Positions 17,692 through 25,850 of a stretch of 64,000 nt of DNA are shown here, one piece after another. Source of the DNA: Tateyamaria omphalii (GTDB lineage Bacteria > Pseudomonadota > Alphaproteobacteria > Rhodobacterales > Rhodobacteraceae); contig NZ_BMWT01000001.1 in NCBI RefSeq assembly GCF_014651375.1, forward strand, positions 310,001-374,000, in the 5' to 3' direction. Made by a program: the position numbers and the translations under genes. Each line of letters opens with the position of its first letter. Positions within the stretch are counted from its first letter, which is position 1. The notes below the pieces were generated by a model. That model was not told where the DNA came from. It searched no databases and worked only from the letters and a program-made list of their open reading frames with translations.

Positions 17692-18684
17692 ATGACGCAT
17701 CCGGCACATGGGGCTGTCACATTGGCAGAAATCTGGCGCGGTCCCTTCCTTGAAAGCGCGCACCAAGGCCATGCCGTGATCTGCGATGACACTGGCCAGA
17801 TCGTCGAAGCCTGGGGTGTGCCGGAAACGGTTGTGCTGCCCCGCTCATCCGCAAAAATGATCCAGGCTCTTCCGCTTCTGGAAAGCGGCGCGGCCGCAGC
17901 GCACGCCCTGACACCGGAACATCTCGCGCTCGCCTGTGCCTCGCACCAGGGCGCGAAAATCCACACCGACAAGGTTGGCGCATGGCTCCAAGCAATCGGC
18001 AAAGATGATGATGACTTCAAATGCGGGCCGCAAGAATCGCGCGACAAGACCGTGCGCAACGCGATGACCTGCGCGGGCGAATCCCCCTGCCGCATCCACA
18101 ACAACTGCTCGGGCAAGCACACCGGCTTCCTGACGCTTGCCAAACATCTCGACGCAGGCCCCGACTATGTTGACCCAAACCACCCAGTGCAAAAAGCGTG
18201 CCTCGAGGCCTTCGAACGCACAACACAGGAAACCTCTCCGGGCTTCGGCATCGACGGCTGTTCCGCCCCGAACTTCGCCTGCACCCTGCACGGCATGGCG
18301 CGCGCCATGGCCCACTTTGCCGCCGCACCGTCAGACAGCCCGGAAGCACAACTTCGACATGCCATGGCCACCCACCCCGACCTCGTCGCAGGCGAGGTGC
18401 GCGCCTGCACAAGGCTGATGCGCGCCATGAACGGCAAAATCGCAATCAAAACCGGGGCCGAAGGGTTTTTCATCGCCATCCTGCCAGACCAGAAAATGGG
18501 CGTGGCGCTCAAGATCACAGATGGCGGTACGCGCGCAGCCGAATGCGCCATCGCGCAAATCCTCGTCCGGTTGGGCGCACTCGATCCCAACCACCCCGAG
18601 GCGCTGGCCTACACCAGCGCACCCATCAAAAACTGGGATGGGCTTGAAACGGGCCACATGCGCGCCGCGCCCGCCCTGCTCTAG
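17692..18684 (+). CDS. class 3 (ReAV-type) L-asparaginase, 330 aa
   Basis: Resembles the Rhizobium etli inducible asparaginase ReAV, which has a serine beta-lactamase-like fold and hydrolyses asparagine to aspartate. All expected residues are visible: S52-x-x-K55 (RSSAKMIQAL), S84 (CASHQG), and zinc ligands C139 and K142 (NNCSGKH) and C190 (IDGCSAPN). The start at ATG 17692 is preceded by GAGGGAAAAG; a GTG 12 bp upstream is possible. The stop codon TAG coincides with the left edge of a palindromic repeat (18682-18707). Confidence 0.86.
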   Translation: MTHPAHGAVTLAEIWRGPFLESAHQGHAVICDDTGQIVEAWGVPETVVLPRSSAKMIQALPLLESGAAAAHALTPEHLALACASHQGAKIHTDKVGAWLQAIGKDDDDFKCGPQESRDKTVRNAMTCAGESPCRIHNNCSGKHTGFLTLAKHLDAGPDYVDPNHPVQKACLEAFERTTQETSPGFGIDGCSAPNFACTLHGMARAMAHFAAAPSDSPEAQLRHAMATHPDLVAGEVRACTRLMRAMNGKIAIKTGAEGFFIAILPDQKMGVALKITDGGTRAAECAIAQILVRLGALDPNHPEALAYTSAPIKNWDGLETGHMRAAPALL

Positions 18685-18707
18685 GGCGGACGACACGTCC
18701 ACCTTAC
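18682..18707. repeat. GTAAGGCGGA palindromic repeat, copy 1 (divergent variant)
   Basis: Reads TAGGGCGGACGACACGTCCA then CCTTAC, an imperfect palindrome related to copies at 18727, 23546, 25041 and 25804. Its first three bases are the stop codon of the asparaginase gene. Confidence 0.65.
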
Positions 18708-18726
18708 AGTTGGTTTTGCGCTGCTC

Positions 18727-18750
18727 AGGCGGAGGACACCTCCGCCTTAC
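18727..18750. repeat. GTAAGGCGGA palindromic repeat, copy 2
   Basis: AGGCGGAGGACACCTCCGCC then TTAC. A 9-bp GGCGGAGGA-type arm is mirrored by CCTCCGCC. On the minus strand its GTAAGGC end supplies the TAA stop of the YCII-like gene. Confidence 0.75.
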
Positions 18751-19060
18751 ATCTCAACAATCGGTGCCACTTCCACGGATCCGGTGCCATCCGCCACCAT
18801 TGGGCAGCCTTTGGCCAGCTCACACGCAGCCTCAAGCGTATCGGCCCGCACGATGGTGTAACCGGAAATGGGGTTGGCCCCACCATCGCCAGCCACGCCA
18901 CCAGCTGTCACAGTCATTGACTGGCCTACCGGGTTACCACCGTTAACAACGGCCGCGCCCATGTCCTCGAACCACTTCCCCCGGCCGCCATGGCCTTTTC
19001 ACCCTCTTCCTGGGTCTCGGGGATCGTCCCCCCATGATAGGCAAAAATGAAATCCGGCAT
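18747..19060 (-). pseudogene. YCII-domain (DGPF-type) protein gene with a frameshift
   Basis: From ATG 19060 (behind GGGGACC) the frame reads MPDFIFAYHGGTIPETQEEG...KAMAA, the start of a YCII-related protein. After about base 18983 the frame is lost. The remaining family sequence (MGAAVVNGGNPVGQSMTVTA, then ANPISGYTIVRADTLEAACE) continues in another frame to a stop at 18747. One missing base at GCC|GGGGG (18982/18983, minus strand) explains it: inserting one T would give AAWGKWFEDMGAAVV. The shorter downstream frame alone (18747-18962) lacks the first strand of the fold. It is either a recent pseudogene or a base-calling error in a G run. Confidence 0.8.
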
Positions 19061-19113
19061 CTGCGGTCCCCTACTGTTTGCTGACCCCGGACTACCACGA
19101 TTCGGCTATCCCG

Positions 19114-19170
19114 TTTCTTCTGACCGAAAATACCACGGGGTGAGGCCGCAAGGCCGAGGGGCAGAGCCCC
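19114..19170 (-). repeat. 3'-end hairpin element, copy 2 (downstream of serB)
   Basis: Minus strand, directly after the serB stop: hairpins GAGGGGC/GCCCCTC and GGCC/GGCC, then CCCCGTGGTATTTTCGGTCA and GAAGAAACG. Same order as the copies at 16221 and 30618. Confidence 0.7.
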
Positions 19171-20049
19171 TCAGGCGTTCACAAATTCAGACCGCGCATA
19201 ACCCTGCAGGTACAACAGCGCGGTCAAATCCCCAAAATTCACCCGCACATCGCACTGTGCAGCGACAGCAGGCTTTGCATGCAATGCCACGCCCAGCCCC
19301 GCACGCCCCAGCATCTTGAGGTCATTTGCCCCATCACCCACGGCCAGCACATCCGCCTCCGCAATGCCCAACCGCGCGGTGATCTCCTCCAACGCATCCA
19401 CCTTGGCCTGCTGCCCCAGGATCGGCATACCAACCTCGCCCGTCAGCACACCACCGGTCGCCAGCAACGTATTGGCACGGTTCTCATCAAAGCCCAACTT
19501 GCCCGCCACAGCAGAGGTAAAGGCGGTAAACCCACCCGACACCAACGCGGCATATGCGCCATTGGCCTTCATCGTCGCCAGCAAAACCGGCCCGCCGGGC
19601 ATCAGGGCAATCCGCTCCTCCAGCACCTGCCCGATGACGGCTTCAGGCAGATCTTTCAACAGCCCAACCCGCTCGCGGATCGCGGCCTCGAAATCCAACT
19701 CGCCATTCATGGTACGGGCTGTGATATCCTTCACCCGATCACCGACACCGGCGACATCGGCCAGCTCGTCGATGCACTCCTGCTGGATCATGGTGCTGTC
19801 CATATCCGCCAGCAGCATCTTCTTGCGGCGTCCCTCCTTGGGCAGAATGATCAGATCAACCCCCAGCTTCTGCAGATCGGCCCACACATCCCACCGGTTG
19901 TCCGGCACCGCCTCCAGTGAAAAAGCCGCCGCCTCATCCACGGCCAACCACTGCACATCACCACCACCCCACGCATTGCGCAGATTGTCGATCAGGGCAG
20001 GCTCCAGCGACGGGTTCGCGGGGTCCGTTAACAGGGTACAAACAAACAT
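19171..20049 (-). CDS. serB: phosphoserine phosphatase, 292 aa
   Basis: HAD-family enzyme that hydrolyses phosphoserine, the last step of serine synthesis. Motif I is DMDST (residues 82-86, nucleophile D82), followed by MIQQECIDELAD, SGGFTAFTS (motif II serine) and VGDGANDLKML (motif IV). The N-terminal region of about 75 residues precedes the catalytic domain as in other alphaproteobacterial SerB. ATG 20049 gives MFVCTLLTDP; the longer frame to 20133 is not used. Divergent from serC, so three of the serine-pathway genes cluster here. Confidence 0.94.
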   Translation of the reverse strand: MFVCTLLTDPANPSLEPALIDNLRNAWGGGDVQWLAVDEAAAFSLEAVPDNRWDVWADLQKLGVDLIILPKEGRRKKMLLADMDSTMIQQECIDELADVAGVGDRVKDITARTMNGELDFEAAIRERVGLLKDLPEAVIGQVLEERIALMPGGPVLLATMKANGAYAALVSGGFTAFTSAVAGKLGFDENRANTLLATGGVLTGEVGMPILGQQAKVDALEEITARLGIAEADVLAVGDGANDLKMLGRAGLGVALHAKPAVAAQCDVRVNFGDLTALLYLQGYARSEFVNA

Positions 20050-20133
20050 GGGGGTCCGTTTCCGATACGCGACAGGAATGTCGCAAATAAATGTTCCAGC
20101 GGCGCTATAGCCCCGGATTCCCGGTTGCACCAC

Positions 20134-20184
20134 CCCACCCGCACCCGTAAATGCGGCGGTGGGACACCCTTCCCCAACGAAGGG
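20134..20184 (+). promoter_or_regulatory. structured 5' leader of serC (candidate serC RNA motif)
   Basis: Two adjacent hairpins precede the serC ATG at 20210. Hairpin A (20134-20163) has stems CCCACC/GGTGGG and CGCA/TGCG with a GC bulge. Hairpin B (20167-20184) has CCCTT/AAGGG. A conserved RNA structure called the serC motif is known upstream of serC in alphaproteobacteria. Position and general shape fit, but I cannot score the match here. Confidence 0.5.
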
Positions 20185-20209
20185 CGCATATCTGTAAGGA
20201 TAACATCAG

Positions 20210-21364
20210 ATGGCTACTACTGCTCCGGCCACGCGGCCGGCAAATCCGCGTTTTTCGTCTGGCCCTTGTGCCAAACCCCCAACCCATACACTCGCCGCCC
20301 TCGCTGACGCGCCCTTGGGTCGCTCGCACCGCGCCGCCGAAGGCAAGTCCAAGCTCAAGCAGGCGATTGAAGAGACGCGCGAGATCCTCGGCGTCCCCTC
20401 TGACTACAAAATTGGCATCGTGCCCGCTTCTGACACCGGCGCCTATGAAATGGCGATGTGGTCTCTGCTGGGCGAACGCCATGCCGAGATGGTTGCTTGG
20501 GAAAGCTTCGGCGCAGGCTGGGTCACGGACGTGGCCAAGCAGCTGAAAATCGAACACACCGTCCACACCGCGGACTACGGGCAAATCGTGGACATGGCCG
20601 CCCTAAACTACGACCATGACGTCTGCTTCACCTGGAACGGCACCACGTCAGGTGTGCGGATGGCTAATGGCGATGCGATCCCGGCAGACCGCGCAGGTCT
20701 GACGCTCTGCGACGCAACCTCCGCCGCCTTCGCCATGGACCTGCCCTGGGACAAGCTCGATGTGACAACGTTCAGCTGGCAAAAGGTGCTGGGCGGCGAA
20801 GCGGCCCACGGCATGCTGATCCTCAGCCCCCGCGCCGTTGCACGGCTGGAAAGCTACACACCGCCATGGCCGATGCCCAAAATCTTCCGCCTGACCAAAG
20901 GCGGCAAACTGATCGACGGCATCTTCGAAGGGGCAACAATCAACACTCCGTCCATGCTCGCGGTCGAAGATTACTTGTTCTCGCTTGCATGGGCCCGCGA
21001 AGTGGGCGGCCTCAAGGGCCTGATCGCCCGCGCCCAGGCCAACGCCCAAGCGGTGTTCGACTTCTGCGAGGCGCACGATTGGATCGACAACCTCGCCACT
21101 GATCCAGCGACACGGTCCACAACCTCCGTCTGCCTTAAATTCACCGATGACCGGATCACTGACGGCGCAGCCTTCGCCAAGGCCATCGCCAAACGGCTCG
21201 CGGATGAAAACGTGGCCCTCGACATCGGCGCTTATCGCGACGCCCCTCCAGGCCTGCGCATCTGGTGCGGCGGGACCGTTGAAACAAGCGATATCGAAGC
21301 GATGCTGCCCTGGTTGGCATATGCGTTCGACGCGGAAATCAGTGGTTTGTCGGACGCAGCCTGA
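20210..21364 (+). CDS. serC: phosphoserine aminotransferase, 384 aa
   Basis: PLP aminotransferase converting 3-phosphohydroxypyruvate and glutamate to phosphoserine; it can also serve pyridoxine synthesis. Family features: N-terminal [43 protein letters not shown] (PLP-binding aspartate) and the Schiff-base lysine K192 in [13 protein letters not shown]. The length suits the alphaproteobacterial subtype. It is preceded by a structured leader and overlaps the next gene by TGATG, so it is the first gene of a serC-orf-serA transcript. Confidence 0.95.
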   Translation: MATTAPATRPANPRFSSGPCAKPPTHTLAALADAPLGRSHRAAEGKSKLKQAIEETREILGVPSDYKIGIVPASDTGAYEMAMWSLLGERHAEMVAWESFGAGWVTDVAKQLKIEHTVHTADYGQIVDMAALNYDHDVCFTWNGTTSGVRMANGDAIPADRAGLTLCDATSAAFAMDLPWDKLDVTTFSWQKVLGGEAAHGMLILSPRAVARLESYTPPWPMPKIFRLTKGGKLIDGIFEGATINTPSMLAVEDYLFSLAWAREVGGLKGLIARAQANAQAVFDFCEAHDWIDNLATDPATRSTTSVCLKFTDDRITDGAAFAKAIAKRLADENVALDIGAYRDAPPGLRIWCGGTVETSDIEAMLPWLAYAFDAEISGLSDAA

Positions 21365-21846
21365 TGGCCTTCGACGATCCGTTGGTCCAGCAGTTGGTGG
21401 CCTTTGTGGAAAGCATCGGACTCAAGGTGCGTGCCGAGGACATGCCTGATGGCACTTTCCTTCCCGGCCTTGACGTGCGCGGTGGTGCGCTTTGCATCGA
21501 CACCGGACGCTTGGCATATCCCGGTGACATCCTGCACGAAGCCGGTCATATGGCCGTCGCCGATGAAGATCGGCGCATGCAGCCGGATTTCAAGCCGACA
21601 AAGGCCGAGGAAATGGCAGCAATGGCTTGGTCTTATGCCGCTATTCGCCATCTCGGCCTGCCACCGGAAACCGTGTTTCACGGCGACGGCTACCAAGGTG
21701 GGTCCGGCAACCTAGTCGATGCATTCGAGCAAGGCAACGGACCGGGCGTCCCCGTACTTGCCTGGCTGGAACTGACAACTGATCCGAACGGCCTCGATAC
21801 CCAAGGCAAACGCTGCTTTCCCAAAATGGACCGCTGGGTCCGATGA
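21364..21846 (+). CDS. small HExxH-motif protein in the serC-serA operon, 160 aa
   Basis: Contains GDILHEAGHMAV (H58-E59-x-x-H62), a zinc-peptidase-like HExxH helix, within a short protein lacking signal or membrane segments. Other parts: LDVRGGALCIDTGRL before the motif, KPTKAEEMAAMAWSYAAIRH after it (a glutamate here could be the third ligand), and a C-terminal FPKMDRWVR. The start overlaps the serC stop (TGATG), so the two are coupled. I do not recognise a named family. Whether it cleaves anything, or merely binds metal, is open. It may be a lineage-specific accessory to serine metabolism. Confidence 0.72.
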   Translation: MAFDDPLVQQLVAFVESIGLKVRAEDMPDGTFLPGLDVRGGALCIDTGRLAYPGDILHEAGHMAVADEDRRMQPDFKPTKAEEMAAMAWSYAAIRHLGLPPETVFHGDGYQGGSGNLVDAFEQGNGPGVPVLAWLELTTDPNGLDTQGKRCFPKMDRWVR

Positions 21847-21935
21847 TCGCTGCATCGCAATAGCAATCGACCCGCTAAAGGGCCGAAACATATTTCCAAT
21901 GCGCGGCAACGTCCGCAAAAAACCTGGAGCCTCAA

Positions 21936-23528
21936 ATGCCCAAAGTACTCATCTCCGACAAACTCTCCGACGCCGCCGTCCAGATCTTTCGTGATCGGGG
22001 GATCGATGTGGATTTCGAACCCGATCTCGGGAAAGACAAGGAAAAACTGGCCGAAGTGATCGGCCAATATGACGGCCTCGCTATCCGCTCCGCGACCAAG
22101 GTGACACCGACGATCCTGAAGCACGCCGACAAGCTCAAGGTCATCGGCCGCGCAGGCATCGGCACCGACAACATCGACAAGGACGCGGCCAGCAAAAAAG
22201 GCGTGATCGTCATGAACACGCCCTTCGGCAACATGATCACGACAGCTGAACACGCCATCGCCATGATGTTCGCCGTCGCCCGCCAGATCCCCGAAGCGTC
22301 GGAATCGACCCATGCCGGCAAATGGGAAAAGTCCAAGTTCATGGGGACCGAGCTGACGGGCAAAACCCTCGGCGTCATCGGCGCAGGCAATATCGGTGGC
22401 ATCGTCTGCGACCGCGCACGCGGGCTCAAAATGAAGGTCCTCGCCTACGACCCCTTCCTCGGCGAAGAAAAGGCCGACAAGATGGGCGTCGAAAAGGTCG
22501 AGCTTGAGGACCTGATAAAGCGCGCCGATTTCATCACGCTACACGTGCCCAAGACCGAGCAGACAGCCAACATGATCACCGCCGAACGCATCGCCATGAT
22601 GAAACCGGGCGTGCGGATCATCAACTGCGCCCGTGGCGGCCTCGTGGACGAAGACGCATTGGCCGAGGCGCTCAAATCCGGCCACGTCGCTGGCGCTGCC
22701 TTTGACGTGTTCGCCGAAGAACCAGCCAAGGAAAACGCGCTGTTCAACCTGCCCAACGTCGTTGTCACACCGCACCTTGGTGCTGCCACAACCGAAGCGC
22801 AGGAAAACGTGGCCCTCCAAGTGGCCGAGCAGATGTCGAACTACCTGCTCACCGGTGCTGTCGAAAACGCACTCAACATGCCCTCCGTCACGGCGGAAGA
22901 GGCCAAGGTCATGGGCCCTTGGGTCAAGCTGGCCGGTCACCTGGGCAGCTTCACCGGCCAGATGACGGACGAACCAATCAAGGCGATCAACATCCTCTAT
23001 GACGGCGTCGTCTCGGAAATGAACCTCGAAGCGCTGAACTGCGGTGTTATCGCGGGCATCATGAAGCGGGCGAACCCCGATGTGAACATGGTCTCCGCCC
23101 CGGTTGTCGCCAAGGAACGCGGCATCCAGATCAGCACCACGAACCAGGAAAAGTCCGGCGCGTTCGATGGGTACATCAAAGTCACCGTTGTCACAGACAA
23201 ACGCGAACGCTCCGTCGCAGGCACAGTCTTCTCCGATGGCAAGCCACGTTTCATCCAGATCAAAGGCATCAACATCGACGCCGAGATCGGGGCCAACATG
23301 CTCTACACCACGAACGAGGACGTACCGGGCATCATCGGCCTCCTGGGCAATACGATGGGCAAGAACGGTGTCAACATCGCGAACTTCACCCTTGGCCGTG
23401 CGACCATCGCGGGTGAAGCGATCGCATTGCTCTATGTCGACGATCCGATTCCCACGGACGTGCTGAAAACGCTCGAAGGGACAGGCATGTTCACGCAAGT
23501 AAAACCGCTGGCCTTCGACGTGGTTTAA
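21936..23528 (+). CDS. serA: D-3-phosphoglycerate dehydrogenase, 530 aa
   Basis: First committed step of serine synthesis, oxidising 3-phosphoglycerate with NAD. The NAD-binding loop GAGNIG is at residues 149-154; INCARGGLVDE holds the catalytic arginine region and VVTPHLGAAT the catalytic histidine. The C-terminal half has the long-form intervening (ASB) domain and a final ACT-type domain (about 455-525; NEDVPGIIGLLGNTMGKNGV), the usual site of serine feedback in this class. It sits 89 bp after the HExxH gene, probably in the same operon. Confidence 0.95.
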   Translation: MPKVLISDKLSDAAVQIFRDRGIDVDFEPDLGKDKEKLAEVIGQYDGLAIRSATKVTPTILKHADKLKVIGRAGIGTDNIDKDAASKKGVIVMNTPFGNMITTAEHAIAMMFAVARQIPEASESTHAGKWEKSKFMGTELTGKTLGVIGAGNIGGIVCDRARGLKMKVLAYDPFLGEEKADKMGVEKVELEDLIKRADFITLHVPKTEQTANMITAERIAMMKPGVRIINCARGGLVDEDALAEALKSGHVAGAAFDVFAEEPAKENALFNLPNVVVTPHLGAATTEAQENVALQVAEQMSNYLLTGAVENALNMPSVTAEEAKVMGPWVKLAGHLGSFTGQMTDEPIKAINILYDGVVSEMNLEALNCGVIAGIMKRANPDVNMVSAPVVAKERGIQISTTNQEKSGAFDGYIKVTVVTDKRERSVAGTVFSDGKPRFIQIKGINIDAEIGANMLYTTNEDVPGIIGLLGNTMGKNGVNIANFTLGRATIAGEAIALLYVDDPIPTDVLKTLEGTGMFTQVKPLAFDVV

Positions 23529-23545
23529 TCCAGGCCTGACATGCG

Positions 23546-23570
23546 AGGCGGAGGACACCTCCGCCTTACG
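23546..23570. repeat. GTAAGGCGGA palindromic repeat, copy 3
   Basis: AGGCGGAGGACACCTCCGCC then TTACG, identical to copy 2 apart from flanks, 18 bp after the serA stop. Here it does not supply a stop codon. It could form a strong hairpin in the serA 3' end. Confidence 0.75.
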
Positions 23571-23622
23571 ATTGTCACCGAACTGAACTAAAGGCTTGGG
23601 CGATCCACGATTGGAAACGCCC

Positions 23623-24357
23623 ATGCCACCGCCAAACGCCTACATCCTGTGCACCAGCCCTCGCAGCGGCAGCACTTTGCTCTGCGCCTTGCTGCGCGAC
23701 AGCGGCGTGGCAGGCCACCCGAAATCTTATTTCCACCAACCCGACCTCGACAAATGGCGCACCGGTCTCGGCCTTGCACCGAACACACCGCGCCCTGACA
23801 TCTTTGCCGCCGCCATCACACAAGGGCGCGGCGATACGCCCATCTTTGGCTTGCGCCTCCAACGTCACAGCGCGCCGTTCTTCCTTGATCAGTTGCGCGA
23901 CGCGCACCCAGACGCACCAACGGACAAAGCCGCTGTGGAAGCGCAGTTTGGCCCAACGCGCTTCATCTACCTGCACCGCGCCGACAAGGTGGCACAGGCC
24001 GTATCACTGGTGCGGGCCAGCCAAAGCGGGCTCTGGCACCGCAACGCTGACGGGTCGGAACTGGAACGCTCCGCACCCCCGCAGCCGCTGCACTATGATC
24101 ATGCGGCTATCGCGAAAGAGGTCGAGACGGTCAAAGCCTATGACACAGCGTGGGAGGATTGGTTCGCGGAACAGGCCATCACGCCCCTGCGCCTCGACTA
24201 CGACACGCTGTCCGTAGACCCTGCCACGACGCTCACACAGACACTCGCCTATCTCGACCTGCCGCAAGGCGCACCGGTCCAACCCGCGGTATCCAAACTC
24301 TCCGACAGCATCAGTGCCAACTGGATCGCCCGCTTCAAATCCGAAACCCACACCTGA
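23623..24357 (+). CDS. Stf0-type sulfotransferase, 244 aa
   Basis: PAPS-dependent sulfotransferase related to mycobacterial trehalose 2-sulfotransferase Stf0. The 5'-phosphosulfate binding loop is CTSPRSGSTLLCALLRDSGV (10-29), and the 3'-phosphate region is FIYLHRADKVAQAVSLVRAS. Conserved GHPKSYFH and the basic/aromatic C-terminal LSDSISANWIARF also fit the family. The acceptor is unknown; a surface sugar is a reasonable guess. ATG 23623 was preferred over the upstream in-frame start. Free-standing gene after serA. Confidence 0.82.
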   Translation: MPPPNAYILCTSPRSGSTLLCALLRDSGVAGHPKSYFHQPDLDKWRTGLGLAPNTPRPDIFAAAITQGRGDTPIFGLRLQRHSAPFFLDQLRDAHPDAPTDKAAVEAQFGPTRFIYLHRADKVAQAVSLVRASQSGLWHRNADGSELERSAPPQPLHYDHAAIAKEVETVKAYDTAWEDWFAEQAITPLRLDYDTLSVDPATTLTQTLAYLDLPQGAPVQPAVSKLSDSISANWIARFKSETHT

Positions 24358-24396
24358 GTGGCTTGCACAACGAAGCCCAGCGCCTAAGGTCATCTC

Positions 24397-25023
24397 ATGC
24401 CCGGTTTCGACACACTGCTCGCCTTCATCATCGCCACCGCGATCTTTGCCTACATTCCCGGCCCTGCCATGCTTTACGCCACAGCGCAAACGCTGGCCCG
24501 TGGGGCCCGCGCCGGACTGATGGCGGCGCTGGGCATCCATGTCGGCGGCTATGTGCATGTGCTGGCAGCAGCCTTCGGCCTTGCCATCCTGTTCGATCTG
24601 GTGCCGCCGCTCTACATCGCACTCAAACTGATCGGAGCTGCGTATTTGATCTGGCTCGGGCTCCAGATGATCCGCACCCGCAATGCCCGGGTGAACGCCG
24701 TACCACAAGGCGGCCGCGACCCGGTGCGCGCCTTCCGGCAAAGCATGACGGTCGAAATCCTGAACCCGAAAACGGCACTCTTCTTCGTGGCGTTCCTGCC
24801 GCAGTTTTCCGATCCCACAGCCGCACTGCCGATCTGGGCACAACTCCTGATCCTCGGCACTGTGGTCAACATCGTGTTCTCCAGCGCCGACCTCGTCTGC
24901 GTGGCCCTGGCCCACCGCATGTCACGACTTCTGACGCGCACGGGCCAAGCGACGGCACGCGCCAAAACGCTAGGCGGTTCCATCCTTGTCGGCCTCGGCT
25001 TGACGGTTGCCCTCGACCGCTAG
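24397..25023 (+). CDS. LysE/RhtB-family amino-acid exporter, 208 aa
   Basis: Six-helix exporter. The diagnostic start is AFIIATAIFAYIPGPAMLYATAQTLARG (the PGP motif in helix 1). MAALGIHVGGYVHVLAAAFGL and the NPKTALFFVAFLPQF block after helix 3 match LysE/RhtB proteins, which export lysine, threonine, homoserine and other amino acids with the proton gradient. The substrate is unknown. A palindromic repeat lies 18 bp past the stop. Confidence 0.88.
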   Translation: MPGFDTLLAFIIATAIFAYIPGPAMLYATAQTLARGARAGLMAALGIHVGGYVHVLAAAFGLAILFDLVPPLYIALKLIGAAYLIWLGLQMIRTRNARVNAVPQGGRDPVRAFRQSMTVEILNPKTALFFVAFLPQFSDPTAALPIWAQLLILGTVVNIVFSSADLVCVALAHRMSRLLTRTGQATARAKTLGGSILVGLGLTVALDR

Positions 25024-25040
25024 GCTCAAACCGAAACCCC

Positions 25041-25063
25041 GTAAGGCGGAGGTGTCCTCCGCC
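25041..25063. repeat. GTAAGGCGGA palindromic repeat, copy 4
   Basis: GTAAGGCGGAGGTGTCCTCC then GCC, the reverse orientation of copies 2 and 3, between the LysE gene and the phosphatase gene. The phosphatase ribosome-binding region lies just after it. Confidence 0.75.
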
Positions 25064-25081
25064 CCTCCCGAAAGGCTGCCC

Positions 25082-25807
25082 ATGACCCCCATCTACGCCA
25101 TTGGCGACATCCACGGCCAAAAGGCCGAACTGGACCGCGTCCTGTCGCTGATCGAAGCCGATGGGGGAAGGGACGCAGATGTCGTCTTTCTGGGGGACTA
25201 TACAGACCGGGGACCCGACAGCCGTGCCGTGCTTGATACCCTGATCGAGGGACGGGACGCAGGCCGGAACTGGACGTTCCTCAAGGGTAACCACGACCGC
25301 ATGTTCGAATGGTTCATGGCCGACCCCATCCGACACGATCCGTACATGATGGTCGAACTCTACTGGCTGCACGACCGGCTGGGCGGCAACACAACACTGG
25401 CCTCGTATGGTGTCGATGCCAGTGGAATGCGCCGGGAAAAGGACGTACAGGCCGACGCGCGCGCCGCCGTCCCGCAAAGCCATCTGGATTTCCTGCGCGA
25501 CCTGCACCTCAACCATATCGTCGGCAACTTGATGTTCGTCCATGCTGGCATCCGCCCAGGTGTGGCCCTGGAACTGCAAACCGAAGAGGACATGCTCTGG
25601 ATCAGGCAGGAATTTCACCACTGCACCGACCCGCACCCGAAGCTGATCGTGCACGGTCACACACCCGTCGATGCGGCAACGCATTGCGGCAATCGGATCA
25701 ACCTGGACACTGGCGCGGGATATGGCAGACCCCTGACGGCGGCTGTGTTCGAAGATGATACAGTTTGGCTTCTGACCGACACGGGGCGCCTCCCGCTCAC
25801 GCCGTAA
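25082..25807 (+). CDS. ApaH/PrpA-like metallophosphoesterase, 241 aa
   Basis: Calcineurin-like phosphoesterase with all metal-site blocks: GDIHG (8-12), GDYTDRGPDS, GNHD, HAG and HGHTP. It is closer to serine/threonine protein phosphatases of the PrpA type than to long diadenosine-tetraphosphate hydrolases, but the substrate is not defined. Start ATG 25082. Its TAA stop is formed by the first bases of a palindromic repeat (25804-25826). Confidence 0.85.
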   Translation: MTPIYAIGDIHGQKAELDRVLSLIEADGGRDADVVFLGDYTDRGPDSRAVLDTLIEGRDAGRNWTFLKGNHDRMFEWFMADPIRHDPYMMVELYWLHDRLGGNTTLASYGVDASGMRREKDVQADARAAVPQSHLDFLRDLHLNHIVGNLMFVHAGIRPGVALELQTEEDMLWIRQEFHHCTDPHPKLIVHGHTPVDAATHCGNRINLDTGAGYGRPLTAAVFEDDTVWLLTDTGRLPLTP

Positions 25808-25850
25808 GGCGGACGTGCCGTCCGCCCTGGCGCATCAAGATGCGCCTTAC
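25804..25850. repeat. GTAAGGCGGA palindromic repeat, copy 5 (double unit)
   Basis: Two units end to end: GTAAGGCGGACGTGCCGTCC+GCC (25804-25826) and TGGCGCATCAAGATGCGCCT+TAC (25828-25850). The left unit gives the TAA stop of the plus-strand phosphatase. The right unit, read on the minus strand, gives the TAA stop of tdh. The convergent genes are separated only by this repeat. Confidence 0.8.

Noticed and set aside
22539-23624. 361-residue minus-strand open frame
   Set aside because: Antisense shadow of serA with implausible histidine- and aspartate-rich composition.
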